64,000 nt of DNA, from the NCBI RefSeq assembly GCF_000816305.1, contig NZ_CP007773.1, forward strand, positions 992,001 through 1,056,000, in the 5' to 3' direction. Source of the stretch: Campylobacter subantarcticus LMG 24377 (GTDB lineage Bacteria > Campylobacterota > Campylobacteria > Campylobacterales > Campylobacteraceae). The stretch's first letter is position 1. Each line of letters begins with the position of its first letter. The position numbers and the translations under genes were made by a program. Below the pieces are notes generated by a model. That model was not told the DNA's origin, did not search any database, and worked only from the letters and a program-made list of their open reading frames with translations. Shown here piece by piece: positions 18,173-28,083 of this stretch.

Positions 18173-18985
18173 TTACTTCAACCTCACATTCATAATCATA
18201 TTAGACAAAAAGATACTATCTTGTTTAAAGCCTTTTGAGTCATATGCATTTTTTGATTGTATAGTTTGTATTAAAATTGAAAGATTGTATAAGCTTAAAC
18301 TTTCTAATATATTTACAAGTTCTATCTTACTTAAAGTATTAAAATCATTTAACAAGCTAAGATAATTACTTATAATAGAAGAAGTGTTAATACCATTGAA
18401 TAAAATTTGATTTTTTATATCTTCTTTAATCAAGAATTGATTATCTTTTATATACAAATAAGTTTTAAGGTGATGATTACTTAATATTTGATTATAAAAA
18501 CTTAAAAGGCTTTCTTTACTATTTAAATCTATAAAATTTAAAAATATATTTTCTTTTAATAATGCTTCTTGTAATTCTTTTAAGTTTTTAAAAGCTTGAT
18601 TTATTCTAGAAAGATTTTCCAAAGCATAAATAGTGTTGTCATCTTTAGAAATTACTCTATTAATGTTATATTGTAATAAAGGGTTTTTATAATATGTATC
18701 ACTATTGATTAAGATATTGATATAAAAAGATTCTTTTATATTAGTATGCTTTTTAATATGTAAAAATTCTAAAATATTTAAAAAAGCATTAGGTATGTAA
18801 AATTGATCTAAACTAAGTTGCAAAAAATGATTCATATTATACATAGAAAAAATATCATTATCTTTAATCAAATTATCTTTATTTAGATTAAACAACATAA
18901 CCCCACCAAAACCCAATAAGCTTAAATTTTTTAAATTCTCTAAAGCTTTTCTTTTTTCTAAATCAATTTGAAGTATTTTTTGCAT
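18173..18985 (-). CDS. ~270 aa module-end protein, unknown function (module B)
   Basis: 270 aa, not recognised. The N-terminus MQKILQIDLEKRKALENLKN is helical and is followed by a glycine-rich hydrophobic turn LSLLGFGGVMLFNL. The rest is helical and Leu/Asn-rich and ends NMIMNVRLK. There is no signal peptide or catalytic motif. The ATG follows AAGAAAGGATAAAC, itself behind a 20-codon micro-ORF. Homologues: frameshifted copy at 6605-7416 and 273 aa at 32574-33395, which differ mainly in the last 30 residues. It is always the last gene of a module, downstream of the ~430 aa protein. Confidence 0.8.
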   Translation of the reverse strand: MQKILQIDLEKRKALENLKNLSLLGFGGVMLFNLNKDNLIKDNDIFSMYNMNHFLQLSLDQFYIPNAFLNILEFLHIKKHTNIKESFYINILINSDTYYKNPLLQYNINRVISKDDNTIYALENLSRINQAFKNLKELQEALLKENIFLNFIDLNSKESLLSFYNQILSNHHLKTYLYIKDNQFLIKEDIKNQILFNGINTSSIISNYLSLLNDFNTLSKIELVNILESLSLYNLSILIQTIQSKNAYDSKGFKQDSIFLSNMIMNVRLK

Positions 18986-19003
18986 TGTTTATCCTTTCTT
19001 TAA

Positions 19004-19066
19004 TTAGCCTATACATAAACCATTTTTCATAATGATAGTAGTGGCTAGTATAGTTATGAAATTCAT
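19004..19066 (-). other. 20-codon micro-ORF, copy of the giant gene's 3' end
   Basis: Encodes MNFITILATTIIMKNGLCIG and a stop, between the 425 aa gene and the ~270 aa gene. It is one residue different from the copy at 7435-7497. See that entry for interpretation. Confidence 0.5.
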
Positions 19067-19071
19067 TATTT

Positions 19072-20349
19072 TTACTCTTTTATGTTATGTTCTTTAGCAT
19101 AAGCTTGTATTTTAGCTCTTAAATCCTCTGGGAAATTATATCTATATATGGCAGGAATTCTTGGATCAAGGAGTTTGTCTAGTTTGTGTTTTTTATAAAC
19201 ATATTCTAAATGCTCTGGAATCCAATAATAAGGTGCATTAGGATAGCCTTGAGGGGGAGTGAAAACTGCGAGTTTAGCTTCTAAAATAAGAGAATTCATA
19301 TATAGTTTTGCTTCTTTTTTAGTCCAATCATTGGGAATATCTGTATTGTAAAATGCAACAGCACCTCTACGATATGCCCACATTTCACGATTAAACTCTT
19401 TCCTACTCTCTGGAGTAGAATCTATATCCCTTGGATCTTTTAATTTACCTTTTAAAACATCATCATCTAAAGATCTAATAGCTTTACCATCAGCATCATC
19501 TGCAAATTCATATTCTGTTAAATCAATAATCCAATCCACTCCTATAAGTTCATCTAAGAAAGGAAGCATTCCAAAATCATCATAAGGAGGATTTTTAGAA
19601 AAATCTTTTAGCATTTGAGCTTTAAGAGGGTTTTTATGTATACCATCTACTAAACCTCTATATGCATAAGAATCATAAAGACTCTTAAGACCTTGTTCAT
19701 GTCCTAGTTGTATGAGTAAAAAATTTATTGCTTGGGTTCTTGCTTTAAATCCTGTCATAGAAAGTTGCAAGGCTCCTATAAAGCCTTTTATATCTCCTAG
19801 TATCCCTGCTGCTAATTCCCATTCACTCATAAATAAATATCCATTACTTAAATGAGCTAAGCCTCTATTGCTTTCTACTTTTTTATAAAGTTCTTTATAA
19901 TCTTCATTGATTAAATTTCCTTTTTCATCTACATTGGTATAAGCTTCATAAGGTATATCTATAACAGTACTTCTTAATCCACTTCTTATAACTAAATACT
20001 TATATCTTTCTCTTTTAGTTTTTAAAGATTTATAATAAGCTTTTTCTGCTTTAGTCCAAGGAGCTATAGCTCCTTTTATAGGATCTTTTAAATAAATACT
20101 TTGCCAATCTTTAAACTCAAGCAAAGTAGAACTTTGCCCTGTGTAAAGATTAGGATCTAAATATCTGGGTTGATAGTCTTTATAGGGGGAGTTTTTTAAT
20201 ATACGATCAGCTTCAAACAAAGCTTTAGAATATTCTTGGGTGTATTTGCCTGTGGGCTTGGAGCTTTTGTCAAAATATATTTCATTGGTTTTTTTATTAA
20301 CATCTAATATAGAACCATGTGGTGTATAAATCTCATAAGTTTCACTCAT
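19072..20349 (-). CDS. ~430 aa conserved module protein, second copy in module B
   Basis: 425 aa paralogue of the 7503-8783 product. The central part (residues ~60-290) is the same as in the module A copy, including the FIGALQLSMTGFKARTQ helical segment. The N-terminus (MSETYEIYTPHGSILDVNKK) and the segment after WIIDL differ, showing that this copy was assembled by recombination. It lies between two copies of the 20-codon micro-ORF. Its presence beside the 428 aa gene makes module B the only module with two members of the family. Function unknown. Confidence 0.75.
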   Translation of the reverse strand: MSETYEIYTPHGSILDVNKKTNEIYFDKSSKPTGKYTQEYSKALFEADRILKNSPYKDYQPRYLDPNLYTGQSSTLLEFKDWQSIYLKDPIKGAIAPWTKAEKAYYKSLKTKRERYKYLVIRSGLRSTVIDIPYEAYTNVDEKGNLINEDYKELYKKVESNRGLAHLSNGYLFMSEWELAAGILGDIKGFIGALQLSMTGFKARTQAINFLLIQLGHEQGLKSLYDSYAYRGLVDGIHKNPLKAQMLKDFSKNPPYDDFGMLPFLDELIGVDWIIDLTEYEFADDADGKAIRSLDDDVLKGKLKDPRDIDSTPESRKEFNREMWAYRRGAVAFYNTDIPNDWTKKEAKLYMNSLILEAKLAVFTPPQGYPNAPYYWIPEHLEYVYKKHKLDKLLDPRIPAIYRYNFPEDLRAKIQAYAKEHNIKE

Positions 20350-20367
20350 TGTTTATCCTTTCTTTAA

Positions 20368-20430
20368 TTAACCTATACATAAACCATTTTTCATAATGAT
20401 AGTAGTGGCTAGTATAGTTATGAAATTCAT
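20368..20430 (-). other. 20-codon micro-ORF, copy of the giant gene's 3' end
   Basis: Same 20-residue frame as at 19004-19066, with a GGT instead of GGC codon before the stop. It lies between the 428 aa and 425 aa genes and provides the same spacing to the AAGAAAGG ribosome-binding motif. Confidence 0.5.
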
Positions 20431-20435
20431 TATTT

Positions 20436-21722
20436 TTACTCTTTTATGTTATGTTCTTTAGCATAAGCTTGTATTTTAGCTCGAAGTTCTTGCGGAAAAT
20501 TATATCTATATATAGCAGGAATTCTTGGATCTTTTAATCTATCTAGTTTGTGTTTTTTATAAATAAATTCTAATCTTTCTGGGCTAAAATAATAAGGTGC
20601 ATTAGGATAGCCTTGTGGAGGAGTTAGAGCTGCTAGTTTGGCTTGTAAAACCAAAGTATCTAGCCACAATTTTACTTCTTTTTGCGTCCAATCACTTGGG
20701 ATATTATCACCATAACCATTTAACATCCCATTTTTATAAGCATCTCTTTTGTATTCAAATTCCCACCTACTCTCTGGAGTAGAATCTATATCCCTTGGAT
20801 CTTTTAATTTGCCTTTTAAAACATCATCATCTAAAGCTCTGATAATATCACCTGCTTCATCATAAGCAAAATCATACTTGTTTAAATCAATAATCCAATC
20901 CACTCCTATAAGTTCATCTAAGAAAGGAAGCATACCAAATTCATCATAAGGAGGATTTTTAGAAAAATCTTTTAGCATTTTCTCTCTTAAAGCATTAGCA
21001 TGGCCTCCACCTGCTAAGGCTACAGAAGAAGAATAAGTACTAAGTTGGTGTTCTAAAGAAGGTTGATGTCCTAGTTGTGCTGCTAGAAATAATGCTTGAT
21101 AAGCTCTAGTGGTAAATCCTGTTTTCCATAATCCTCCTCCACCTTTTGCAAAGCCTTTTATATCTCCTAGTATCCCTGCTGCCAATTCCCATTCACTCAT
21201 AAATAAATATCCATTACTTAAATGAGCTAAGCCTCTATTGCTTTCTACTTTTTTATAAAGTTCTTTATAATCTTCATTGATTAAATTTCCTTTTTCATCT
21301 ACATTGGTATAAGCTTCATAAGGTATATCTATAACAGTACTTCTTAATCCACTTCTTATAACTAAATACTTATATCTTTCTCTTTTAGTTTTTAAAGATT
21401 TATAATAAGCTTTTTCTGCTTTAGTCCAAGGAGCTATAGCTCCTTTTATAGGATCTTTTAAATAAATACTTTGCCAATCTTTAAACTCAAGCAAAGTAGA
21501 ACTTTGTCCTGTGTAAAGATTAGGATCTAAATATCTGGGTTGATAGTCTTTATAGGGGGAGTTTTTTAGGATTTCGTGGGCTTTGAAAAGAGCTTTGGAA
21601 TGTTGCTCAACATACTTATCTATAGGCTTATTAATTGTATCACCAATTAATATTTTATTTGTATCTTTTTCTACATTTAATATAAGTCCATTTGGTGTAT
21701 AAATCTCATAAGTTTCACTCAT
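20436..21722 (-). CDS. ~430 aa conserved module protein, first copy in module B
   Basis: 428 aa paralogue of the 7503-8783 product with identical N- and C-terminal parts. It has a different middle (from GDIKGF, about residue 191, to AREKMLKDF, about 250) rich in Gly/Ala (AKGGGGLWKTGFTTRAYQAL). It lies 18 bases downstream of the giant gene, as in module A. The replaced middle is the part most likely to differ in partner or target recognition; that is inference. Function unknown. Confidence 0.75.
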   Translation of the reverse strand: MSETYEIYTPNGLILNVEKDTNKILIGDTINKPIDKYVEQHSKALFKAHEILKNSPYKDYQPRYLDPNLYTGQSSTLLEFKDWQSIYLKDPIKGAIAPWTKAEKAYYKSLKTKRERYKYLVIRSGLRSTVIDIPYEAYTNVDEKGNLINEDYKELYKKVESNRGLAHLSNGYLFMSEWELAAGILGDIKGFAKGGGGLWKTGFTTRAYQALFLAAQLGHQPSLEHQLSTYSSSVALAGGGHANALREKMLKDFSKNPPYDEFGMLPFLDELIGVDWIIDLNKYDFAYDEAGDIIRALDDDVLKGKLKDPRDIDSTPESRWEFEYKRDAYKNGMLNGYGDNIPSDWTQKEVKLWLDTLVLQAKLAALTPPQGYPNAPYYFSPERLEFIYKKHKLDRLKDPRIPAIYRYNFPQELRAKIQAYAKEHNIKE

Positions 21723-24700
21723 TGTTTATCCTTTCTTTAATTAGCCTATACATAAACCATTTTTCATAATGATAGTAGTGGCTAGTCTGCCTATCATTTT
21801 TGGTGGTTTTTCTTCAGAGTTTTTATTTTCATTAGAGGTCGTCGTGTCCTCTTCATCTGTTTTTTGTTTTTGCATATTCTCACTCTTTTTATTTACTCCC
21901 GCATACAAAGCCTTAATATTATTTTGCCCTATGGTATCTAAAGCCCTTAAGAAATTTCTATGTTTTAAAGGATCAGGGGTGTTGTTTGTTGCTTTAGTGT
22001 TAAATACATCATTATCCATATCTTCTAAATAATCCATACATTGATGATAAGCATCTATGGCTGATAAACCTTTTACTTCTCTATTTTTATACTCATCATA
22101 CAAAGCCCTTTTTGCTTCATCGTTGTTAATAGCTTGTAGTTTTTGGTTATATTTTTGTATGTTTTCTTTTTGAGTTTTACTAAGACAATCAGAGATTAAA
22201 AAATCTTCTTCGTGTTTTAGTTTTAAAAGCCTTGGTTTTATAGCTAAATCATGTAAATAAGAATAGGTATTAAAAAAGTCTATATCCTCTATGGTTTTTA
22301 AATCACCAGTTTTTGATCTTAATTCATCTAAACATAAATACGCAAAAAGTTTGTTTAAAAGATAATTTCTTACCCTTTTTGTGCCGCCTACATCTTTATG
22401 ATAAATAAATAAAGCTTCTTTCTCTCCCAAACCTCCTGTTTGTAGCTTTCCCCCTGTAAACATAGAAGTAAAATTAAAAGAAATAAAAGTATTATTAATA
22501 AACATAGGATAAGAGATGAATCCTTCTTGTGCATTTGTAGGTTTTTTTACTAAAACATAAGGAGGGTTATATTTATGAGCAAAATTTAAAAATTGCAATC
22601 TTTCGTGTTCTTTTTTACTTTGTTCATATGCGCTAATCCATAATTGATTGATCAAATCTGTAATGACAGCTTGAGGTAAAGATATGAAAGATTCTTTGGC
22701 AATACTACGAATATTTTTTAAAGTAAAATTAAATTTATATTGAAAAATTTGTTTTTTGCTGATATTTGTTATATCTTTAAAACCATCATGATTTTTTAAC
22801 TCTTTAAAGCTTGGATCATCTACTAGCATAATAGCTTCGTATTTGTTTTTATTTTTTTGCATATAGCAAAGTTCTAATAAAGCTATTTTATTTAGTCTTT
22901 TAAGTCTTTTGTTAAATTGTTCTTGATTTTGTATTTTAACCTTTTTCATTTGAATACTTGAATTCATCATCAAAAACAATAAATAACTTATACCTATACT
23001 TTCATAAAAAGCTTTTTGTGCTTTAAGGGTTAAAAAATTAAGAATGGTTTTACTAAGCAATTTAGCAAATTTAAATTCATCTGCTCTTAAAAAATCTGCA
23101 AAAGGAAAGAATTTATCTATAAAAACATCCATCATAGCCACTATAGTTTTTTGCGGATTATAAGGAATTTTATTTATATTATTTTTTTCTATATCTTTTA
23201 TCAATTCATCAAGTTCATTATCGATTTTTTTGTTTGATATTTTCTCTTTTTCAATCAATGCGTTTATTTGTTTTAGATTATACTCCACTGCTTCATCTTG
23301 GGTTTGATGATTTTCACTTTGAGGCTCTTTTAGGGAAGATAAAAACTGTCTATCTTCCTCACCACTAATTTCATGATCTTTTAATTGTTCTAAATAATCC
23401 ACAAATTCTTCTATACAAAAAATTTCATTTTTTGCGAGTTTAGCCTTTTGTTGTTTTGAAAAACATAGGGGAATTTTTTCTTCATTTATATTTAAAAAGA
23501 CATTTGTAGGAAGTATATCAATACTTTCTTCCTCTTCTATTTGTATACTTTCACAATTTGAAAACAATTTCCACCAAGCTTGGAAATCAGTTTGAATAAA
23601 AGAATAAAAATGTTTTATCGTATAATAAGTTAAAGCAAGTAAAATCACATCTGTGATAGTAAATACATTTTTCTTTACAAAACTCTCTCCTTTGTATACC
23701 ACACCTGTGTAAGTACCTATTTTAGGCTGTGCAATATGGGTGATACTATCTATATAAGTTCTTATGCATTCTATGCCTTCTTGAAAGTATTGCTTTTGTT
23801 TTTCTAAGAAAGTTTTTTTATTATTTGCTTGATAAAAAATAGATTGTAAATAATGATAATTATATATTTTATTGATATTACTAGGATTTTTTATAAAATT
23901 CATATATTGAAATATATTTTCTAGATTGTCATCTGCAATATCTTTAAATAACTCTTCTTTTTCTTTTACTGTATCTTCAAAGCCTTGATAGGTTTGATAA
24001 TTTAAGCAAATAAAAGGACTTAAAGAAAGCACAAAGGCATCTTTTTCATTATCAATAATATCGATTTTATATTTACTATAATCTATCATTGCATCGTAGT
24101 CTTTTGGAGCTTTGATTAAAATATCGTTTTGTGTTTCATCTTCTATGGTATCTGGATAAATGATGGTATTTTCAAAAATTTCTTCTGTGAGCTTTTGATG
24201 AAGTCCTGCATTAAATTTTTGTGGAGCATTTGTAATGATAAGAAAATTTTTTGCATAATAAGATTCGTTTTTTTCACTCTTTAAATCTTTTATGATTTGA
24301 GCTAGCGCAATAGAGTTAAAATACGGACTTTCTATATAGCTTAGCCTGTTTTGATCAAGGGACATTTGTTTTTTAAGTGCCTCTTTAATAGAATATCTAT
24401 TATGCAATATTAATTCTTCTTTGGAATTTTGAGTGATGAGCTTTAAGAATTTTTTATTGTGAAAATCTTTAAAAATTTCTTCGTTTGATTGAAGATAAAT
24501 TGCAAGATCTTGCTTATGATATGCTAATGATTGGTTCCTTATTGTCCCAAAGCCTGAAAAATCAAAAAGAATTTTATGATCTATGATCAAAGTGTAATGA
24601 TCAATTTTGTTTTCAAAAAGAGTAAAAATATAACCAATATCACTTATGAGTAGTTGCACAATAGCATTATAAATAGCATAAGAGTATTTATCTTCACTCC

Positions 24701-25641
24701 ACTTTGAAATTTCTTTATAAGCTTTTATCAACTCAAAAGCACTATCACTAATAACTAACAATGGCTGTGTTTTTGTTAAAAAGCTTTTCAATCTAAAGAT
24801 ATTGACAATACCAAGAAAAGCATTAATGATTTTCTTATATACAAGATTATAACCTTCTGCATGAATATCTTTAATATTTTGTATTAATTCATTAAAGACA
24901 AGCTCTATTTGTTCATTTAGTTTATACTCGTTTAATTTTTGATATTCATCGAATGATTTTAGTTTTTGAAGTATAGGGATTTTTAATTTCTCATTAATGC
25001 AAATGATTAAAGAATTAATATTTTTGTTCTCTTTTTCTAGTTTTTGTGTCATAGCTTCTGAAATAGTTTGATTTTCAGATTTTCCCAAGGCTTTTACAAA
25101 ATCATCTAAAATGCTTGTCATATCGCAAGATAAAGGAGCGATGGTAAAGTTTGGGAGATTATTGCTAAGCTTATTAGAATCAGTAAATTTTTCATAAGAA
25201 TAATCATAAATTTGAACTTTTTTTCCTTTATAAGCAGATATTTTAAGAGTATCATATAAGTATTTATCTAAACTACAATAACAATCCTTAGCGATATCAT
25301 AATCTGTTAGTGCTAAATTTAGTATATTTTTTCTTGAAAAATTATTACAATATAAAACTATATTTTTAGCTTGTTTGCAATATTTATCTATCAAGTTTTT
25401 AAGCTCGTTTTGATGATAAATATAATGACAAGCAAATTCTTTATTTTTCATTATCTATCTTTAAGTAAATATTGGCTTAAGATTTTTTATTTAAATAAAA
25501 ATTTAAGTAAAATCATCTATTAATCTCTCCAATCCACCTTATAATATTACCTTTATCATCAATTTCTACTTCTAGATCTTTGTATTTGTTGTAAAATTTA
25601 GGAGCTAAGATTTCTTTGAAGTATTTTGTGCCTTTGGGGGT
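21151..25641. repeat. 4.5 kb near-identical repeat, copy in module B
   Basis: Partner of 8212-12702 (offset 12939). It includes the complete giant gene without any amino-acid difference between the two copies. Confidence 0.9.
21741..25451 (-). CDS. giant 1236 aa module protein, identical second copy (module B)
   Basis: The predicted protein is identical over its whole length to the product of 8802-12512; see there for its features. It lies 61 bases downstream of the putative immunity gene and 18 bases upstream of the 428 aa gene. Two identical 3.7 kb genes 12.9 kb apart imply recent duplication or ongoing gene conversion, and mean short-read assemblies would collapse this locus. Confidence 0.85.
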   Translation of the reverse strand: MKNKEFACHYIYHQNELKNLIDKYCKQAKNIVLYCNNFSRKNILNLALTDYDIAKDCYCSLDKYLYDTLKISAYKGKKVQIYDYSYEKFTDSNKLSNNLPNFTIAPLSCDMTSILDDFVKALGKSENQTISEAMTQKLEKENKNINSLIICINEKLKIPILQKLKSFDEYQKLNEYKLNEQIELVFNELIQNIKDIHAEGYNLVYKKIINAFLGIVNIFRLKSFLTKTQPLLVISDSAFELIKAYKEISKWSEDKYSYAIYNAIVQLLISDIGYIFTLFENKIDHYTLIIDHKILFDFSGFGTIRNQSLAYHKQDLAIYLQSNEEIFKDFHNKKFLKLITQNSKEELILHNRYSIKEALKKQMSLDQNRLSYIESPYFNSIALAQIIKDLKSEKNESYYAKNFLIITNAPQKFNAGLHQKLTEEIFENTIIYPDTIEDETQNDILIKAPKDYDAMIDYSKYKIDIIDNEKDAFVLSLSPFICLNYQTYQGFEDTVKEKEELFKDIADDNLENIFQYMNFIKNPSNINKIYNYHYLQSIFYQANNKKTFLEKQKQYFQEGIECIRTYIDSITHIAQPKIGTYTGVVYKGESFVKKNVFTITDVILLALTYYTIKHFYSFIQTDFQAWWKLFSNCESIQIEEEESIDILPTNVFLNINEEKIPLCFSKQQKAKLAKNEIFCIEEFVDYLEQLKDHEISGEEDRQFLSSLKEPQSENHQTQDEAVEYNLKQINALIEKEKISNKKIDNELDELIKDIEKNNINKIPYNPQKTIVAMMDVFIDKFFPFADFLRADEFKFAKLLSKTILNFLTLKAQKAFYESIGISYLLFLMMNSSIQMKKVKIQNQEQFNKRLKRLNKIALLELCYMQKNKNKYEAIMLVDDPSFKELKNHDGFKDITNISKKQIFQYKFNFTLKNIRSIAKESFISLPQAVITDLINQLWISAYEQSKKEHERLQFLNFAHKYNPPYVLVKKPTNAQEGFISYPMFINNTFISFNFTSMFTGGKLQTGGLGEKEALFIYHKDVGGTKRVRNYLLNKLFAYLCLDELRSKTGDLKTIEDIDFFNTYSYLHDLAIKPRLLKLKHEEDFLISDCLSKTQKENIQKYNQKLQAINNDEAKRALYDEYKNREVKGLSAIDAYHQCMDYLEDMDNDVFNTKATNNTPDPLKHRNFLRALDTIGQNNIKALYAGVNKKSENMQKQKTDEEDTTTSNENKNSEEKPPKMIGRLATTIIMKNGLCIG

Positions 25642-26100
25642 AATAATTGCATTGATATTATATTTATTCCAACTACTTGGAATATCCCAAGAAGCAATAC
25701 AAAAATCATCTATATAAAAACACTCTTTAATGATATAATTATCTAAAAAATATTTCCAATTTTTATCTTTATCTTTGGTATAAGCTGATAATGTATTTTG
25801 TTTTTCATCGTTTATATAAAAATCAATTAAATCATTTAGAAATAATTTTGTAAATACTTTTACAAATTCACCTTGATAATCTTTTGTATAAAGATTAAAA
25901 ATCATAAAAAATTCTGCATAATCACTACATTCTAAGAAATCACATAAAAAACTATACTCTACAATCTCTGTTATATCATTTTTATTTACTTGTTTATGTG
26001 TGGAAAATATATCAAGAAATGAATTTATATGCAAATCAAGCAAAACATCCCATTGTGGAAATAATTCTGCATTTATGGTTTCTAAAACTTTAAATTTCAT
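25513..26100 (-). CDS. putative immunity protein, variable N-terminus (module B)
   Basis: 195 aa, soluble. Residues 1-~150 are unlike the module A immunity protein, though both end the variable part with a similar W-D-(M/I)-P-x-x-W motif; the last ~44 residues are identical. The start ATG shares a base with the TAA of the PAAR-toxin gene (TAATG), so translation is coupled. It is the probable antidote for the module B C-terminal toxin; the pairing is inferred from position and co-variation. Confidence 0.75.
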   Translation of the reverse strand: MKFKVLETINAELFPQWDVLLDLHINSFLDIFSTHKQVNKNDITEIVEYSFLCDFLECSDYAEFFMIFNLYTKDYQGEFVKVFTKLFLNDLIDFYINDEKQNTLSAYTKDKDKNWKYFLDNYIIKECFYIDDFCIASWDIPSSWNKYNINAIITPKGTKYFKEILAPKFYNKYKDLEVEIDDKGNIIRWIGEINR

Positions 26101-28083
26101 TAAGGTTTTCCTAGGTTATTAATATGTATTTTATAATCTTTATTGTTAATTTTAGTATCTATCGTGGGCATATTGTCACTTTTGTTGCTTGAATAATTTC
26201 TCAACATTAATTTTGTGTCATCTTCTAAAATTCTTATAATTCTAATTCCTTTACTATTTGTTTCCATTATTTCTTTTTGATAATTTTTTGTTAACTTGTC
26301 CCATAAAACCATCAATTCATTTATATCACCTACTAAATAAATTCTATTATGAGATTTTTTTAATTTTTTAATTTCATTTAAAATTTCATTCTTTGTCAAT
26401 GATTTTTTCTTAGTAATATTTTTTACATTTTTAGGATTTTTCACTGCACCAAGCATTGCTAAAGTATCGCTAGTAATGCCAATATTTTCAAGTGAATTTG
26501 GAATATCTTCCACTATACCTTCTAATGGAGCAAATAAAGGTTTTATAGCTCCACTTGATGATTTTTCCCATTCTTTAAATTCATCAAATATTATCTCAAT
26601 AAACTCTCCACTGCCATCTTGTGTTTGTATTCTTATCACATTATCAGGAATGAGTTCTTGGGTATTGTTATAATTTTCATTGATGTGAGTTTGTGTGGTA
26701 TTTATATCATCTTTTATATTATCACTTGTAAGCATATCTTTATCATTTGCCTTAAAATAATCCTTAGTTAAAATATTAAACGAACATACATTTTCATTAT
26801 CAAGCCACTCATCTAAACCTTTAGCAATTTCAAATTCAATCTTTTGCATTTTAGCAGGGGTTAAAAAAACTCTATAATGTATAATATTTTCTTTTTCTCG
26901 ATAATCTTTATGATATTCAAAAAGCTCTTTAAAATACCCTGCTCCTAAATCTTTATATTCAAATTCTTTATAAGCACTTTTATAAACTTTAGCGATATTT
27001 TTTGGGATAATAAAGATTAATTTTAACAAATGCACACCAAGTGTAATTTTACACTCTTTATAATCATAGTTTTTACTAAAGTCTTGTTTAAGAGTATTTA
27101 GTATATTGACATCATTTAAATCAAATAAATCGTTTTTAGATAATTCTAATTGATCTAAACCTTGTTCGTTTTGATATAGAGTATCATTTAGGTATAAATT
27201 AGTGATTAAAAGATTATCTTTTTGATATTTATGTTCTTTATAATATATTCTTAACTTAGGCTCTTTTAGCTTTGTTTGGTTTTTGCTTTGCTTTACTAAG
27301 CCTTCCTTAGGATTAAAACTATGATCAAATTTAAACTTAGTAGGTACAAAGCTTACTTTTAAAGGATATCCTTTATCTGTGACACAAGCTGAGATGAGTT
27401 CTTGTAAGATTGCGTATTCATCATTGACTTTCTTTTGAGATAAAGAGCCTTTAACATCTACCACCTTAGTGCAAGGATAACTTACCTTTCCCATAGTATT
27501 GGGACAACCGCTTATGCTAGAATTAAGCAAATCACTTTCTAACATAATAGGCACACCATCATCTTTAAAAGTTTTTCCTTTGTTTGATTTAAGTATGACT
27601 TTACCTCCATGGATACATTCTAGGTTTTGATTTTCTAAAAGGGCATGAAGTTTAGCTATAGCTTGTTTTTTATTTATTTGTATGGTTTTTTGTTCTTTTA
27701 GAGTGTTTGAAATTAAATCTTTATACTCTAAGCTTTGCTTGCTTAAACATTCTAATTTGATATTTAAAGAATTTTCTATAATAGAATAATTAAGCAAACA
27801 AAGTTCATCATTTTTATAAAAGATGCTAAGTTTTCCTTTGCCACTATTTTCATCTTTAGGAGAAAAATAATAACTAGGTGTATCTTGTTTTATAGTATTA
27901 TCTTGATCTAATTCTCCAAAGTAAAAGGGATTATTAGGAAGTTCAGCAGAGCCTGTAAGTAATACACCTTTGAAATAAATTTTTAGAATGAGTTAAATCA
28001 ACATTTTTAGCCCTTAAGATTTCACAATCAATCACTTCTTTATCATAAGCAAAAATTGTTTCTTTTACTTTTTCAAGAGACAT
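26100..28083 (-). pseudogene. PAAR-like DUF4280 protein with C-terminal toxin, frameshifted in its head (module B)
   Basis: The ATG at 28083 (overlapping the end of the hydrolase gene by 11 bases) opens a distinct head, MSLEKVKETIFAYDKEVIDC to DLTHSK. At an A5 run near 27985-27989 the frame is lost; removing one A joins the head to IYFKGVLLTGSAELPNNPF and the constant DUF4280/PAAR core (ECIHGGK, SISGCPNTMGK). As read, only a 565-codon frame from a TTG at 27797 remains. The C-terminal ~105 residues after NITKKKS are a different toxin from module A. Both share a similar outline (ETNSKGIRIIRILEDDTKL, then a final KIHI), possibly another BECR-type RNase. The change may be phase variation, a true mutation or a sequencing error. 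Confidence 0.75.
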
